A stretch of 64,000 nt of DNA from Candidatus Stoquefichus sp. SB1 (GCF_001244545.1 NZ_LN852695.1:1-64000), one strand, 5' to 3'; shown: positions 51,026 through 61,193, counted from the stretch's first letter. Notes: a model not told the origin generated them from the letters alone. Numbers and translations are program-made.

Positions 51026-51261
51026 ATGAAATTACTTTGGGAAGATAGGGCATGGAGCGATTACCTATATTGGCAATCACAAGATAAAAAACATTAAAAC
51101 GTATCAATTCTCTAATAAAAGAAATACAAAGAGATCATTTTAATGGAAAAAGGAACCTTGCAGGATATTGAAGCAGAAGAATTGATAGCGAAAATAGAAT
51201 TGTTTATACTATTGATGATCCTTATATTCTCATAATTGCATGTAAAGGACATTATGAGTAA
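51026..51261 (+). pseudogene. Decayed YoeB/Txe-family toxin
   Basis: Begins MKLLWEDRAWSDYLYWQSQD, the hallmark start of Txe/YoeB RNases, two bases after the antitoxin. The frame ends early at TAA 51095-51097. Removing a one-base deletion in an A-run (51086-51091) restores TLKRINSLIKEIQRDHFNG. A short internal deletion follows, then NLAGY and a TGA (51169-51171) where the family has Trp, and then SRRIDSENRIVYTIDD to the normal end (ACKGHYE). Three separate lesions mean the toxin is dead. Confidence 0.88.
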
Positions 51262-51266
51262 TAAAT

Positions 51267-51288
51267 AAGGTGGGAGTATTTTCACCTT
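51267..51288 (+). terminator. Terminator of the antitoxin operon
   Basis: AAGGTG / CACCTT stem with a 10-base loop and TTTTTATA on the plus strand, just after the toxin remnant. Confidence 0.7.
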
Positions 51289-51347
51289 TTTATATTCTCA
51301 ATAACGCTATTACAAAGTTATCATGTTAAATCACAAAGATGTTTCAT

Positions 51348-51376
51348 TTGCCTGTTAAAAATACGAGTGTTATAAT
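51348..51376 (+). promoter_or_regulatory. Promoter of the cobW pair
   Basis: Plus strand: -35 TTGCCT (51348-51353), 17-base spacer, -10 TATAAT (51371-51376). No Zur-like palindrome was recognised. Confidence 0.72.
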
Positions 51377-51400
51377 ACAAAAAGAAAGAAGGGTATAAAG

Positions 51401-52462
51401 ATGAGTAAAGTAGATATTATATCAGGCTTTTTAGGAGCTGGAAAAACAACATTAATTAAAAAATTAATTAAAGAAAGTTTAAGCAATGAGAAAGTTGTTT
51501 TAATTGAAAATGAATTTGGAGAAATTGGAATTGATGGAAGTTTCTTAAAGGATGCTGGAATTGAGATTACAGAAATGAATTCTGGATGTATATGTTGTTC
51601 TCTTGTTGGTGATTTTAGTGAAGCATTAGAAAAAGTTGTTAAAGATTATCATCCTGATCGTATTATTATTGAACCATCAGGTGTTGGAAAATTATCTGAT
51701 GTTATTCAAGCGGTTATTAATGTTCATGATGAAGAACTTGTTTTGAATAGTTTTATCACTGTCATTGATGCTAAAAAATGTAAGACTTATTCATTGAACT
51801 TCGGAGAATTCTTTAACAATCAGATTGAATATGCTTCCTCAATCATATTAAGCAGAACACAGGATGTCGATCATGATAAAATTCATACAGCTATTGATAT
51901 TATTAAAGAACTTAATCAAAAAGCTAACATTATCACAACACCTTGGGAAGAATTAACTGGTGAAACAATTTTAAATGCTTTAGAAAATAAAGATTCATTA
52001 AAAGATGTCTTGTTAAAAGAAGCAGAAATTTGTCCAGTTTGTGGTCATCACCATGAACATGATGAACATCATCACGAACATCACCATGATCATGATTGTG
52101 AATGTAAACATGAACATCATGAACACCATCACGACCATGATTGTAAATGTGGACATGACCATCATGAACATCATCACCACGCTGATGAAGTTTTTACAAG
52201 TATGGGTAAAGAAACAATCAATACATATACACATGAACAGTTAGAAAATATTCTTAAAGATTTATCAACCCAACCTCAATTTGGACATATCTTACGTGCC
52301 AAAGGAATCTTACCTACACCAGATAAAAAATGGTTACATTTTGATCTTGTTCCTGGTGAATATGAAATTCGCTATGGTCCAGCCGATTATACTGGAAGAT
52401 TATGTGTTATTGGAAAAGATTTAGTTGAAGATAAAATTGATGAATTGTTTGGTATTGCATAA
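51401..52462 (+). CDS. CobW/P47K-family GTPase with His-rich loop (metallochaperone)
   Basis: A 353-residue COG0523 GTPase. Walker A is GFLGAGKTT (residues 9-17), the metal-binding CICC motif lies at 63-66 (SGCICCSL), followed by a Walker B-like IIIEPSGVGK. Residues about 208-262 are a metal-binding stretch dense in His, Asp and Cys (CGHHHEHDEHHHEHHHDHDC and similar), then the CobW C-terminal domain. Such proteins deliver metal, mostly zinc, to target enzymes under shortage. Ribosome-binding site AGAAGGG. The next gene overlaps by one base and encodes a relative without the CICC motif. Confidence 0.92.
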   Translation: MSKVDIISGFLGAGKTTLIKKLIKESLSNEKVVLIENEFGEIGIDGSFLKDAGIEITEMNSGCICCSLVGDFSEALEKVVKDYHPDRIIIEPSGVGKLSDVIQAVINVHDEELVLNSFITVIDAKKCKTYSLNFGEFFNNQIEYASSIILSRTQDVDHDKIHTAIDIIKELNQKANIITTPWEELTGETILNALENKDSLKDVLLKEAEICPVCGHHHEHDEHHHEHHHDHDCECKHEHHEHHHDHDCKCGHDHHEHHHHADEVFTSMGKETINTYTHEQLENILKDLSTQPQFGHILRAKGILPTPDKKWLHFDLVPGEYEIRYGPADYTGRLCVIGKDLVEDKIDELFGIA

Positions 52463-53403
52463 TGAAAACACGAATTTATTTATTTACAGGTTTTTTGGAT
52501 AGTGGAAAAACTTCATTTATTAATGATACATTAACAACAACTGATTTTTGTGAGGGTGAGAAGTCTTTACTGATTGTTAGTGAACAAGGTGAAATTGAAT
52601 ATAATCAAGAAGAAATTGAAGCTGTGAATTGTGATATCATCTATGTGAAAAGCGAAGATGAATGGACATATGAATTTTTTGAATCATTAAAGGAAAAATA
52701 TAATCCAACTCAGGTTTTAGTTGAATTAAATGGTATGTTTAATGTGAATCGTTTCTTAGCTTGTAGTCTTCCTGATGAATGGCAGGTTGTTCAAGTTTTA
52801 ACAACAATTAATGCGCAAACATTTGGTTTATATATTCAAAACATGAGATCTTTATTATTCCAGCATGTTGTTCATAGTGATTTGTTGATTTTTAATCGTA
52901 TTGATGATTCTATCAAGAAATCATTTTTAAGAAATAATATCAAAGCCATCAATTCTACTTGTCAGATTATTTATGAAAAAGAAGATGGTACTGTCAATAC
53001 ATTAGACGATGATGATTTACCATTTGATATTACTCAAGATGAATTAGAAATCAAAGATATTGATTTTGGAATATTTTGTATGGATGCTTTAGATCATCCT
53101 GATAAATATGCTGGAAAGACAGTCACACTAAAAGGAAAATTTATTGGTAGAGATAAGCAATTAGAAGATGGTTTTGTGATTGGCAGATTAGCAATGGTAT
53201 GTTGTGAAGAAGATACATCACTGATTGGTATGGTATGTGAACATCCAGCTGCTAAACAACTGATTCCAGATGAATGGATTCAAGTGAAAGGAAAAATAAA
53301 TCTTGAATTTGATTCTGATATTGGAGGGGAAGTGTGTATTTTAAAAGTGGAAGACTTGAAAGTCGTTCCACCTTTGGAAAATGAATATGTGACTTTTGAT
53401 TAG
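52462..53403 (+). CDS. CobW-like GTPase fused to a YcgQ-like domain
   Basis: A 313-residue protein. The first 185 residues resemble a CobW G domain (Walker A GFLDSGKTS, SEQGEIEYN, VLVELNGMFN), but the CxCC metal motif is missing. The last 100 residues (ALDHPDKYAGKTVTLKGKFI ... VIGRLAMVCCEEDTSLIGM ... IPDEWIQVKGKI) match the C-terminal OB-like domain of YcgQ/TIGR03943 proteins, which are usually separate and encoded with a YcgR permease. The start overlaps the previous stop (TAATG) without its own ribosome-binding site, so the pair is translated in fixed ratio. Probably the accessory partner of the chaperone. Confidence 0.75.
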   Translation: MKTRIYLFTGFLDSGKTSFINDTLTTTDFCEGEKSLLIVSEQGEIEYNQEEIEAVNCDIIYVKSEDEWTYEFFESLKEKYNPTQVLVELNGMFNVNRFLACSLPDEWQVVQVLTTINAQTFGLYIQNMRSLLFQHVVHSDLLIFNRIDDSIKKSFLRNNIKAINSTCQIIYEKEDGTVNTLDDDDLPFDITQDELEIKDIDFGIFCMDALDHPDKYAGKTVTLKGKFIGRDKQLEDGFVIGRLAMVCCEEDTSLIGMVCEHPAAKQLIPDEWIQVKGKINLEFDSDIGGEVCILKVEDLKVVPPLENEYVTFD

Positions 53404-53437
53404 AGGATTCTTATCCTCTTTTTTTATATAAATTATC

Positions 53438-54628
53438 TCATTCATTATGTTTTTCAAGTGAACAATCAATATATTGTTTTCTAATAACATATTGGTAGAT
53501 AAGATAAATGATACATACAATAACAAATAAAGTAATATAAGCTATTTTTAAACCAAATAATTCACCTATAAACCCAACTAATGGAAAATATATAATCATG
53601 GCAAGACTAAAGCCTAAAGATAAGACCGATAAAAGTGTAGCCCTTAAATGACTTTCTACTTTTTCATTAAGAAATGTTGTCATTGCAATATAGAGAATCG
53701 ATTCAAAGAAAGCCATTGTACATATAGCTAAAATAGATATTGGATAAAAAGGTATCCCAATAACTGATATAATAATTCCGATTGGTAAAACAATTAATAA
53801 TGTTTTTTGAGAATACTTTTTTAATATACGATAAGTTAATATTCCTGCAATCATACCAGCTATATTTTCTAATGCTAAAAAGATAGAAATCGAAGAGATC
53901 GATATACCCAATTCACTCCAATAATTTGTCAGATAATAATAACATGTTGTTAATGTTGCTGAAAACAGTGATGTGCTTAAAATAAGATAAAAGATTTGAT
54001 GATCTTTTTGAATCATTTGATAACTCATAACAACTTGTTGTTTCATATCATTTAAAATATTGGTTTTCACATAATCCTGATTCTTAATTTCTTTCATCTG
54101 CATTAATACACAAATAGATATCATCACAATAAGAATTGATAAGCCATAAGTCAACTGATAACTTAATCCAGCAATCATTCCACCTATTGTTGTAGCAAGT
54201 AAAGTGGCTATTTGAATAACAACTTCCCTTCTACCTTGTATTTTAGCAAAGGTATCCTGCTCACTTGTTTCCATCAACAAGTCATAAACATAAGCACTAT
54301 CTGTTCCAGATTCCATCGTATAAGATAAAGCCGATAGAATAAAAGAGAGGTAAATCAACCATTCAGATTGAGCCATCATCAACAACAAGATTGAAACTAT
54401 ATCAGTTATTCTCCCTAATAAACGACTCAATCGCCTTCCATATAAATCACTAATAATACCTGTTGGCATTTCACCCAATACCGATGTAATATGAAATAAA
54501 CTTTCACATATACCTACATCAATTAAAGAAAATCCTTTCACAATCAAAAACGTAGGCCAAAGCAATGATGTTAATCTAAAATTGAGTAAAAACTCAAATA
54601 GATAATTTAAATATAAATTCTTTTTCAT
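53438..54628 (-). CDS. MFS transporter
   Basis: A 396-residue major facilitator with about twelve membrane segments. The loop 2-3 motif appears as GIISDLYGRRLSRLLGR (motif A: GxxxDxxGRRxxL). It resembles efflux carriers of the drug/macrolide type. The start is the ATG at 54628, seven bases after AGGGG; an ATG at 54658 is within the terminator's T-run. It lies behind a leader peptide and an attenuator that look antibiotic- or translation-responsive. The stop is TGA. Confidence 0.85.
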   Translation of the reverse strand: MKKNLYLNYLFEFLLNFRLTSLLWPTFLIVKGFSLIDVGICESLFHITSVLGEMPTGIISDLYGRRLSRLLGRITDIVSILLLMMAQSEWLIYLSFILSALSYTMESGTDSAYVYDLLMETSEQDTFAKIQGRREVVIQIATLLATTIGGMIAGLSYQLTYGLSILIVMISICVLMQMKEIKNQDYVKTNILNDMKQQVVMSYQMIQKDHQIFYLILSTSLFSATLTTCYYYLTNYWSELGISISSISIFLALENIAGMIAGILTYRILKKYSQKTLLIVLPIGIIISVIGIPFYPISILAICTMAFFESILYIAMTTFLNEKVESHLRATLLSVLSLGFSLAMIIYFPLVGFIGELFGLKIAYITLFVIVCIIYLIYQYVIRKQYIDCSLEKHNE

Positions 54629-54635
54629 TATAAAT

Positions 54636-54656
54636 CCCCTTTTCTTTTTGGGGAAC
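54636..54656 (-). promoter_or_regulatory. Possible SD-sequestering hairpin before the MFS gene
   Basis: On the minus strand GTTCCCC (54650-54656) lies between the attenuator and AGGGG (54636-54640, the Shine-Dalgarno of the MFS gene). CCCC can pair with the SD, or GTTCCCC can pair back to GGGGAAC at 54709-54715. This adds a second level of control. Confidence 0.5.
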
Positions 54657-54685
54657 AAAAAAAGATTCCATAATAATATGGAACC
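54656..54685 (-). terminator. Attenuator terminator upstream of the MFS gene
   Basis: Minus strand: GGTTCCATA / TATGGAATC stem (54664-54685) followed by eight Ts. GGTTCC can instead pair with GGAACC at 54708-54713, directly after the leader-peptide stop, which would prevent termination. Confidence 0.78.
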
Positions 54686-54715
54686 TCTATCTATAATTTC
54701 TGTTTATGGTTCCCC

Positions 54716-54823
54716 TTATTTTGGGCGCACTCGTCCCTTGTTAGAAAAACCAAAATTTGAAGTTTCTGTGCGACGCCATGCATCATGAAATTGAACAATA
54801 TGATATTGTAAATCTGTATACAT
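54716..54823 (-). CDS. 35-residue leader peptide of the MFS gene
   Basis: A short frame with a near-perfect ribosome-binding site (GGAGGTGA, six bases from the ATG). The sequence starts MYTDLQYHIVQFHDAWRR and ends FSNKGRVRPK. An overlapping ATG at 54827 opens only 14 codons. The stop codon abuts the antiterminator arm GGGGAACC. In leader-peptide attenuation, a ribosome stalled by an antibiotic near the end of such a frame changes the fold downstream. The bulky, basic C-terminal end is suitable for stalling. The peptide's family is not one I can name with certainty. Confidence 0.72.
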   Translation of the reverse strand: MYTDLQYHIVQFHDAWRRTETSNFGFSNKGRVRPK

Positions 54824-54848
54824 GCATCTCACCTCCTCAATTATTTAT

Positions 54849-54877
54849 ATTTTAACACTTTTATCAATTATTGTCTA
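54849..54877 (-). promoter_or_regulatory. Promoter of the leader-MFS unit
   Basis: Minus strand: -35 TAGACA (54872-54877), 17-base spacer, -10 TAAAAT (54849-54854). It gives a 5' leader of about 210 bases before the MFS start. Confidence 0.65.
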
Positions 54878-54894
54878 TTGGCTCTATTGTCATA

Positions 54895-55506
54895 TCACTT
54901 AAATGCTTTTCTTATCAATATGAATAGGATTCCACTCAAAAACATAGCAATCAATAGTGGTAAATACATATATATGATACCAAAATGACTATTCATCATT
55001 GAAGAAAATTTCATATAAAACAAATTAAATGTTTGTGTATATGTTACAAAGTACTTAACTGGCAATAACGTAACAAGCCATATACATATACTCCAAAATT
55101 TCCAGTGTATTTGATCATTATGAAGTGTAATCACAAAATACTCAAATATACCTATCCCTACAATCTGAATAAACATACCTACTAATAACGAGAAAGAATT
55201 TTGATATTGATTCCATAATATATGTGCACTTATCACTCCAAATAAAACCATTAATAACGATATAACAAATACCTTTTGACATGTTTCATTCTCTTTTTGA
55301 TCATTCACAATAATATCCTTTAATAAATAATCCGTTGATACATGATAAAGTTCACTAATCATAACAATATTATTTAACTCTGGTTGACTTTCCCCTAATT
55401 CCCATTTACTGATAGATTGCCTTGAAACATTCAATTCATTTGCTAATTCCTGTTGTGACATACCTTTTTCTTTTCTTAATTTTAATAATTTATCTTTAAG
55501 TTCCAT
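54895..55506 (-). CDS. XRE-family regulator with membrane domain
   Basis: A 203-residue protein: N-terminal Cro/C1 HTH (LRKEKGMSQQELANELNVSRQSISKWELGESQPELNNIVMISELY), then about four hydrophobic segments from residue 85. This fused layout is widespread in gut Firmicutes and may sense membrane state. The start is the ATG at 55506, six bases after AAAGGAG; a longer reading from 55569 adds residues before the HTH and has no such site. It precedes the leader-MFS unit on the same strand. Confidence 0.85.
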   Translation of the reverse strand: MELKDKLLKLRKEKGMSQQELANELNVSRQSISKWELGESQPELNNIVMISELYHVSTDYLLKDIIVNDQKENETCQKVFVISLLMVLFGVISAHILWNQYQNSFSLLVGMFIQIVGIGIFEYFVITLHNDQIHWKFWSICIWLVTLLPVKYFVTYTQTFNLFYMKFSSMMNSHFGIIYMYLPLLIAMFLSGILFILIRKAFK

Positions 55507-55599
55507 TTCATACTCCTTTCTATGCATCTCTATCATAACAAATTCTTTGAAAGCATGCGACATAATCAACTAGGCATTTACGCACGTAACAGTTGCATA

Positions 55600-55627
55600 T
55601 TGAAAAAAGCTGATGAACAGTTATAAT
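55600..55627 (+). promoter_or_regulatory. Promoter of the aminotransferase gene
   Basis: Plus strand: -35 TTGAAA (55600-55605), 16-base spacer, -10 TATAAT (55622-55627), just before AAGGAGG. Confidence 0.75.
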
Positions 55628-55649
55628 ATAATTATTAAGGAGGCACTTT

Positions 55650-56873
55650 ATGAGTATTAAAAATAAAATGAATACACGTTTTAAAGATTTACAAGGGGGA
55701 TTATTTTCAAAAGTTACAAAAGCAGATGTTGGTGAAGGGGCTGGCCAACTTATCCAAAATGGCTATACAGTGATGGCTTGGGCTGATCCTTTCTTTCCAG
55801 ATCCTTCAATACCTGAATCTGTCAAAAAAACTATGATTAGTGAAATTCAAAATGGCTTTCCTTCACATTATACAATGCCTATGGGAGATCGAAAATTACG
55901 TGAAGTGATTGCCAAAAGGATTCAAAACACATATCACATGACATTAGACCCTAGCCGTAATATTCTTATTACGCCTGGTTCAGATTCCGGATTATTATAT
56001 GCCATGTTACCATTTTTAAATGAAGGTGATGAAGTGCTGATTCCTGATCCAAGTTATCCATCAAATTTTGTTAATGCAAAATTATGTGGAGGAAAAGCTG
56101 TTCATGTTCCTTTAAAACCTGAAAATGGATATCAATTTGATATTGATGAATTTGAAAAAAGAGTGACTGATCATACAAAAATGGTTCTGATTACCCATCC
56201 TAATAATCCAACAGGAACTGTTTTTAATAAACAATCTATTATGAGTTTATGTGATTTTGTAAAAAAACATGACCTTGTCTTAGTTTGCGATCAAGCTTTT
56301 GAAGATCATATTTATGATGATCGTGAAATGATTGCTCCTATGAGTGTTGAAGGAATGTTTGAAAGAACAATTACGACTTTTTCTATTTCTAAAGGATTAG
56401 GATTATCTGGGTTTAGAGTCGGATATATTGTTGCCAATGATGAATTAATGGATGTTTATTATGGAGGAGCTGTTAATGTTTTAGGAGCAACAAATACATT
56501 AGCTCAAAAAGCGGCTATTACTGCGTTAGAAGATGAAAGCATTATTCATGATTATCATGAAAGATTATTAAGAAGACGTGATATTGCTTATCGTATTTTA
56601 AATAGTATTCCTCATGTTAAAGCTATTTTACCTGAAAGTGGGATTTTATCATGGATTGATATTTCTGAACTTGGAACAAGTCAGGAGGTTGCTGCTTATC
56701 TTCTTGATAAAGCTCATATTTCAGTCAACGAAGGAACTCCTTATGGATTACAGGGCGAAGGATATCTTCGTATTGTTCATGCTTGTTTTTGGGATGATGA
56801 AGACGCTATCAAAGCATTGAATAAAATCAAAGAATGTCTAATTCAATTAGCTGTTGAAAAGAAATTAGATTAA
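55650..56873 (+). CDS. PLP-dependent aminotransferase, class I/II
   Basis: A 407-residue fold-type-I aminotransferase. PLP lysine in SISKGLGLSGFRVGY; cofactor and substrate motifs ITPGSDSGLLYAM, HPNNPTGTVF and CDQAFEDHIYDD. The nearest well-known groups are aspartate/alanine- and LL-diaminopimelate-type enzymes, but the N terminus (FSKVTKADVGEGAGQLI) is unusual and I cannot name the substrate. A single gene with its own promoter and terminator. Confidence 0.82.
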   Translation: MSIKNKMNTRFKDLQGGLFSKVTKADVGEGAGQLIQNGYTVMAWADPFFPDPSIPESVKKTMISEIQNGFPSHYTMPMGDRKLREVIAKRIQNTYHMTLDPSRNILITPGSDSGLLYAMLPFLNEGDEVLIPDPSYPSNFVNAKLCGGKAVHVPLKPENGYQFDIDEFEKRVTDHTKMVLITHPNNPTGTVFNKQSIMSLCDFVKKHDLVLVCDQAFEDHIYDDREMIAPMSVEGMFERTITTFSISKGLGLSGFRVGYIVANDELMDVYYGGAVNVLGATNTLAQKAAITALEDESIIHDYHERLLRRRDIAYRILNSIPHVKAILPESGILSWIDISELGTSQEVAAYLLDKAHISVNEGTPYGLQGEGYLRIVHACFWDDEDAIKALNKIKECLIQLAVEKKLD

Positions 56874-56880
56874 TTTTCAA

Positions 56881-56907
56881 AAGAAGATATTATAAATCTT
56901 CTTTTTT
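56881..56907 (+). terminator. Terminator of the aminotransferase gene
   Basis: AAGAAGAT / ATCTTCTT stem with a 7-base loop and a T-run. Confidence 0.8.
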
Positions 56908-56991
56908 GTTTATAGAGTCTATTTTATCAACTTATAACAAGTATATATTCATAATATAATTTGAACTTACAGTATCTTTCATGTATAATGA

Positions 56992-58149
<1,158 letters not shown>

Positions 58150-58151
58150 AA

Positions 58152-59177
58152 ATGAAACTAAGTGAATTTGATTATCATTTACCTGAAGAATTAATAGCAC
58201 AAACTCCCTTAGAAAAGAGAGATACTTCTCGTTTAATGGTATTAGACAGAAAAACAGAAACAATTGAAGATAAACATTTTTATGATATTCTTGATTATTT
58301 GCATGAAGGAGATATTCTGGTTAGAAATAATACGAAAGTTATTCCAGCAAGACTTTATGGAACAAAAGAAGAAACAAATGGTCATGTAGAAGTCCTATTA
58401 CTAAAAGATAAAGGTCAAGATATTTGGGAATGTTTAGTTGGTAATGCAAGAATTGTAAAAATGGACACAATGATTACTTTTGGTGATGGTTCTTTAAAAG
58501 CAAAATGTGTCTATATTGGTGAAGAAGGTATCCGTCATTTTCAAATGATTTATGATGGTATTTTCTATGAAATTCTAGATAAGTTAGGAACAATGCCTTT
58601 ACCTCCTTATATTAAAGAAAAACTTGAGGATCAAGATCGTTATCAGACAGTTTATGCAAAAATAGAAGGAAGTGCTGCTGCTCCAACAGCAGGTTTACAT
58701 TTTACAGATGAAATCTTAGAAAAAGTGAAAGCAAAAGGTATTCAAATTCTAGATGTCACATTACATGTTGGTCTTGGAACATTTAGACCTGTAAAAGTAG
58801 ATGATGTTTTAGAACATCATATGCATAGTGAATTCTATATGATTGATGAAGATGTTGCCAAAACATTAAATCAAGCAAAAGAAAATGGTCAACGTATTAT
58901 TAGTGTTGGAACAACTTCTACACGTACACTTGAAGCCAACTTCAAAAAATATGGAAAATTCAAAGCAACACAAGAAAGCACTGATATTTTTATCTATCCA
59001 GGTTATCAGTTTGTTGCGATTGATGCATTAATTACAAATTTTCATTTACCAAAATCAACACTTGTTATGTTGGTAAGTGCCTTTGCGAATAAAGATTATA
59101 TCTTAAGAGCCTATCATCATGCTGTAGAAGAAAAATATCGTTTCTTCTCATTTGGTGATTGCATGTTTATTCAATAA
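58152..59177 (+). CDS. queA: S-adenosylmethionine:tRNA ribosyltransferase-isomerase
   Basis: A 341-residue QueA. It moves the ribose of SAM to preQ1-tRNA to give epoxyqueuosine. Typical blocks: [23 protein letters not shown]-type N terminus, [25 protein letters not shown], and [17 protein letters not shown]. It starts two bases after tgt and is followed by queH with a one-base overlap. Confidence 0.96.
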   Translation: MKLSEFDYHLPEELIAQTPLEKRDTSRLMVLDRKTETIEDKHFYDILDYLHEGDILVRNNTKVIPARLYGTKEETNGHVEVLLLKDKGQDIWECLVGNARIVKMDTMITFGDGSLKAKCVYIGEEGIRHFQMIYDGIFYEILDKLGTMPLPPYIKEKLEDQDRYQTVYAKIEGSAAAPTAGLHFTDEILEKVKAKGIQILDVTLHVGLGTFRPVKVDDVLEHHMHSEFYMIDEDVAKTLNQAKENGQRIISVGTTSTRTLEANFKKYGKFKATQESTDIFIYPGYQFVAIDALITNFHLPKSTLVMLVSAFANKDYILRAYHHAVEEKYRFFSFGDCMFIQ

Positions 59178-59806
59178 TGAAAATTAACTATGATTTAAAG
59201 TTACAAGAAGAACTTGAAAAAATTAAAGGCACAAAACCATCTTTATTATTACATGTATGTTGTGGACCATGTTCTAGCAATGTTATTAAAGAATTATGTG
59301 AACATTTTGAAATTACTATTTATTATTCTAATTCCAATATCTATCCACCAGAAGAATATCAAAGAAGATTTCAGGAATTATTACATTTCATTGAAAGATT
59401 CAATCAGGATTTTCAACAAAACATTCAAGTCATTGAAGATAAGTATAATCACTCTGAATGGATGAGTCATATGTACCCATTGAAAGAATTACCTGAAGGT
59501 AGTTTAAGATGTCGTCTATGTTACAATTTAAGAATGAGAAGAACATTTGATTATGCAAAAATCAATCACTATGATTATTGGACAACTGTTTTAAGTATCT
59601 CTCCACATAAGAATAGTCAATGGATTAATGAAATTGGTGATAGTTGGCAAAGTGAAGCACCAAAATTTCTATATGCTGATTTTAAGAAAAATAATGGTTA
59701 TTTAAAATCTACTCAGATGACCAAAGAATATGAAATGTATCGACAAAACTATTGTGGTTGCATGTTTAGTTATGAAGAAATGTTAAAGAGAGAAAGTCAG
59801 AAATAA
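59177..59806 (+). CDS. queH: Epoxyqueuosine reductase QueH
   Basis: A 210-residue QueH (former DUF208), the non-B12 reductase that finishes queuosine. Cysteine motifs HVCCGPCSSNV, RCRLCYNLR and YCGCMFS bind the iron-sulfur/metal centre. The ATG overlaps the queA stop (TAATG). QueH in place of QueG is common in anaerobic Firmicutes. The upstream preQ1 pathway is not in the window. Confidence 0.93.
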   Translation: MKINYDLKLQEELEKIKGTKPSLLLHVCCGPCSSNVIKELCEHFEITIYYSNSNIYPPEEYQRRFQELLHFIERFNQDFQQNIQVIEDKYNHSEWMSHMYPLKELPEGSLRCRLCYNLRMRRTFDYAKINHYDYWTTVLSISPHKNSQWINEIGDSWQSEAPKFLYADFKKNNGYLKSTQMTKEYEMYRQNYCGCMFSYEEMLKRESQK

Positions 59807-59820
59807 CTTTCTCTCTTTTC
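59788..59820 (+). terminator. Terminator of tgt-queA-queH
   Basis: GAGAGAAAGT / ACTTTCTCTC stem with an 8-base loop and TTTTC on the plus strand; overlaps the queH stop. Confidence 0.8.
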
Positions 59821-61193
59821 TATTTTCCCAAAGTTTTACTTCTATCTGTATATGATGTATGTAACATATCTTCAGCTAAGTCACTCATCGGCGCTTGATA
59901 AAAATCTTGATATAATTGTTTGATTTCTGGATTCTCATGACTCTTTCTTAAAGACATAGATTGATCTCGATTGTATAATCCAGCAATGCGTTTTGCACGT
60001 AAAATATCTCCCTGGTATTGAGTATCTTTTGGTTGACCTCCACCACCAATGCAACCGCCAGGACAAGTCATGACTTCTATAAAGTGATATTGTTTATTAG
60101 ATGTTTTCATTTTTTCAATAAATGCACTCGCATTCTTTGTTCCAAAAATCACTGCAATATTAACCGTTATTCCATTAATCTCAACACTTGCTTCCTTGAC
60201 ATCATCTAATCCTCTTACTGGAGTATAACTCAACAAATCAGCAGGAGCACTCTGACCTGTCATAATTTCATAAGCAGTACGCAAAGCAGCTTCCATAACA
60301 CCACCTGAGTTACCAAAAATAACTCCTGCTCCACTAGCTTCTCCCATTAATGGATCAAATTGAGAATCTTCTAAAGAAGTAAAATCAATATTTTCTTCTT
60401 TTGCCCATTTTGCAAGTTCTCTTGTCGTAATGACATAATCCATATCACGCATATTATCAATTCCTAAATATTTACCAGCATCACACATTTCTTCTCTACG
60501 AATTTCATATTTTTTAGCGGTACAAGGTGTTACTGCAATATTGACAATTTTTGTTGGATCTAAATTCATTTTTTTAGCAAAATATGTTTTAACAGTTGGT
60601 CCTTGCATACCAATTGGACTCTTAGCTGTTGAAAGATGTTCACGCATATCAGGATGATATATTTCTAAATATTTCACCCATGCTGGACAACAACTTGTGA
60701 ATTGTGGTAAAGGCTTTGTTTGATTTGTTAAGCGACGTATTAATTCTGTACCTTCTTCCAAAATTGTTAAGTCCGCAGAAAAATTTGTATCTAAAACAAA
60801 TTGACCTCCCAGTTTTCTTAGTAATGCAACCATTTTCCCTTCCACAAAAGAACCATCAGGCATTCCAAATTCTTCACCTAATGCTATTCTGACTGATGGA
60901 GAAGTATTAAAAATAATGATTTTATCAGGATTTTTCATTTCTTCTTGAACCAATGGATATTCATAAGTTTCATGAATACTTGATACTGGACATACATTTG
61001 CACATTGTCCACAATTGATACAGACAGCTGTATCTTGTGTATCCTCTAAACGATATGTTCCATGAACGCCAATATAATCTTGACAAATTGTTTTACATTG
61101 ACCACATCGAATGCATTTCTCTTCATCTCTTTGAATTGATGGATTATCACATTCTATTGGTACACGAATATCCATTCCTAAATGTTTACTCAT
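59820..61193 (-). CDS. [FeFe] hydrogenase, monomeric
   Basis: A 457-residue iron hydrogenase. Two [4Fe-4S] ferredoxin motifs (CIRCGQCKTICQ, CINCGQCANVCP) precede the H-cluster domain with L1 TSCCPAW, L2 TPCTAKKYE and L3 EVMTCPGGCIGGGGQP. All four cluster cysteines are present. In the common group-A motifs L2 begins with Met and L3 has MAC, so Thr at these two sites is a variation. It may produce or consume hydrogen, or sense it. A 24-residue N terminus replaces the longer ferredoxin-type one. Ribosome-binding site GGAGG; maturases HydEFG are not in the window. Confidence 0.9.
   Translation of the reverse strand: MSKHLGMDIRVPIECDNPSIQRDEEKCIRCGQCKTICQDYIGVHGTYRLEDTQDTAVCINCGQCANVCPVSSIHETYEYPLVQEEMKNPDKIIIFNTSPSVRIALGEEFGMPDGSFVEGKMVALLRKLGGQFVLDTNFSADLTILEEGTELIRRLTNQTKPLPQFTSCCPAWVKYLEIYHPDMREHLSTAKSPIGMQGPTVKTYFAKKMNLDPTKIVNIAVTPCTAKKYEIRREEMCDAGKYLGIDNMRDMDYVITTRELAKWAKEENIDFTSLEDSQFDPLMGEASGAGVIFGNSGGVMEAALRTAYEIMTGQSAPADLLSYTPVRGLDDVKEASVEINGITVNIAVIFGTKNASAFIEKMKTSNKQYHFIEVMTCPGGCIGGGGQPKDTQYQGDILRAKRIAGLYNRDQSMSLRKSHENPEIKQLYQDFYQAPMSDLAEDMLHTSYTDRSKTLGK

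Noticed and set aside
49323-51171. Reassignment of TGA to tryptophan, suggested by two in-frame TGA codons
   Set aside because: Trp codons in intact genes are TGG where checked, and TGA ends normal genes (for example 5108 and 53438). Both cases lie in decaying accessory genes.
52013-52244. Met/His-rich frames overlapping the His-rich part of the CobW gene
   Set aside because: They are out-of-frame readings of the CAT/CAC repeat in a well-supported gene.
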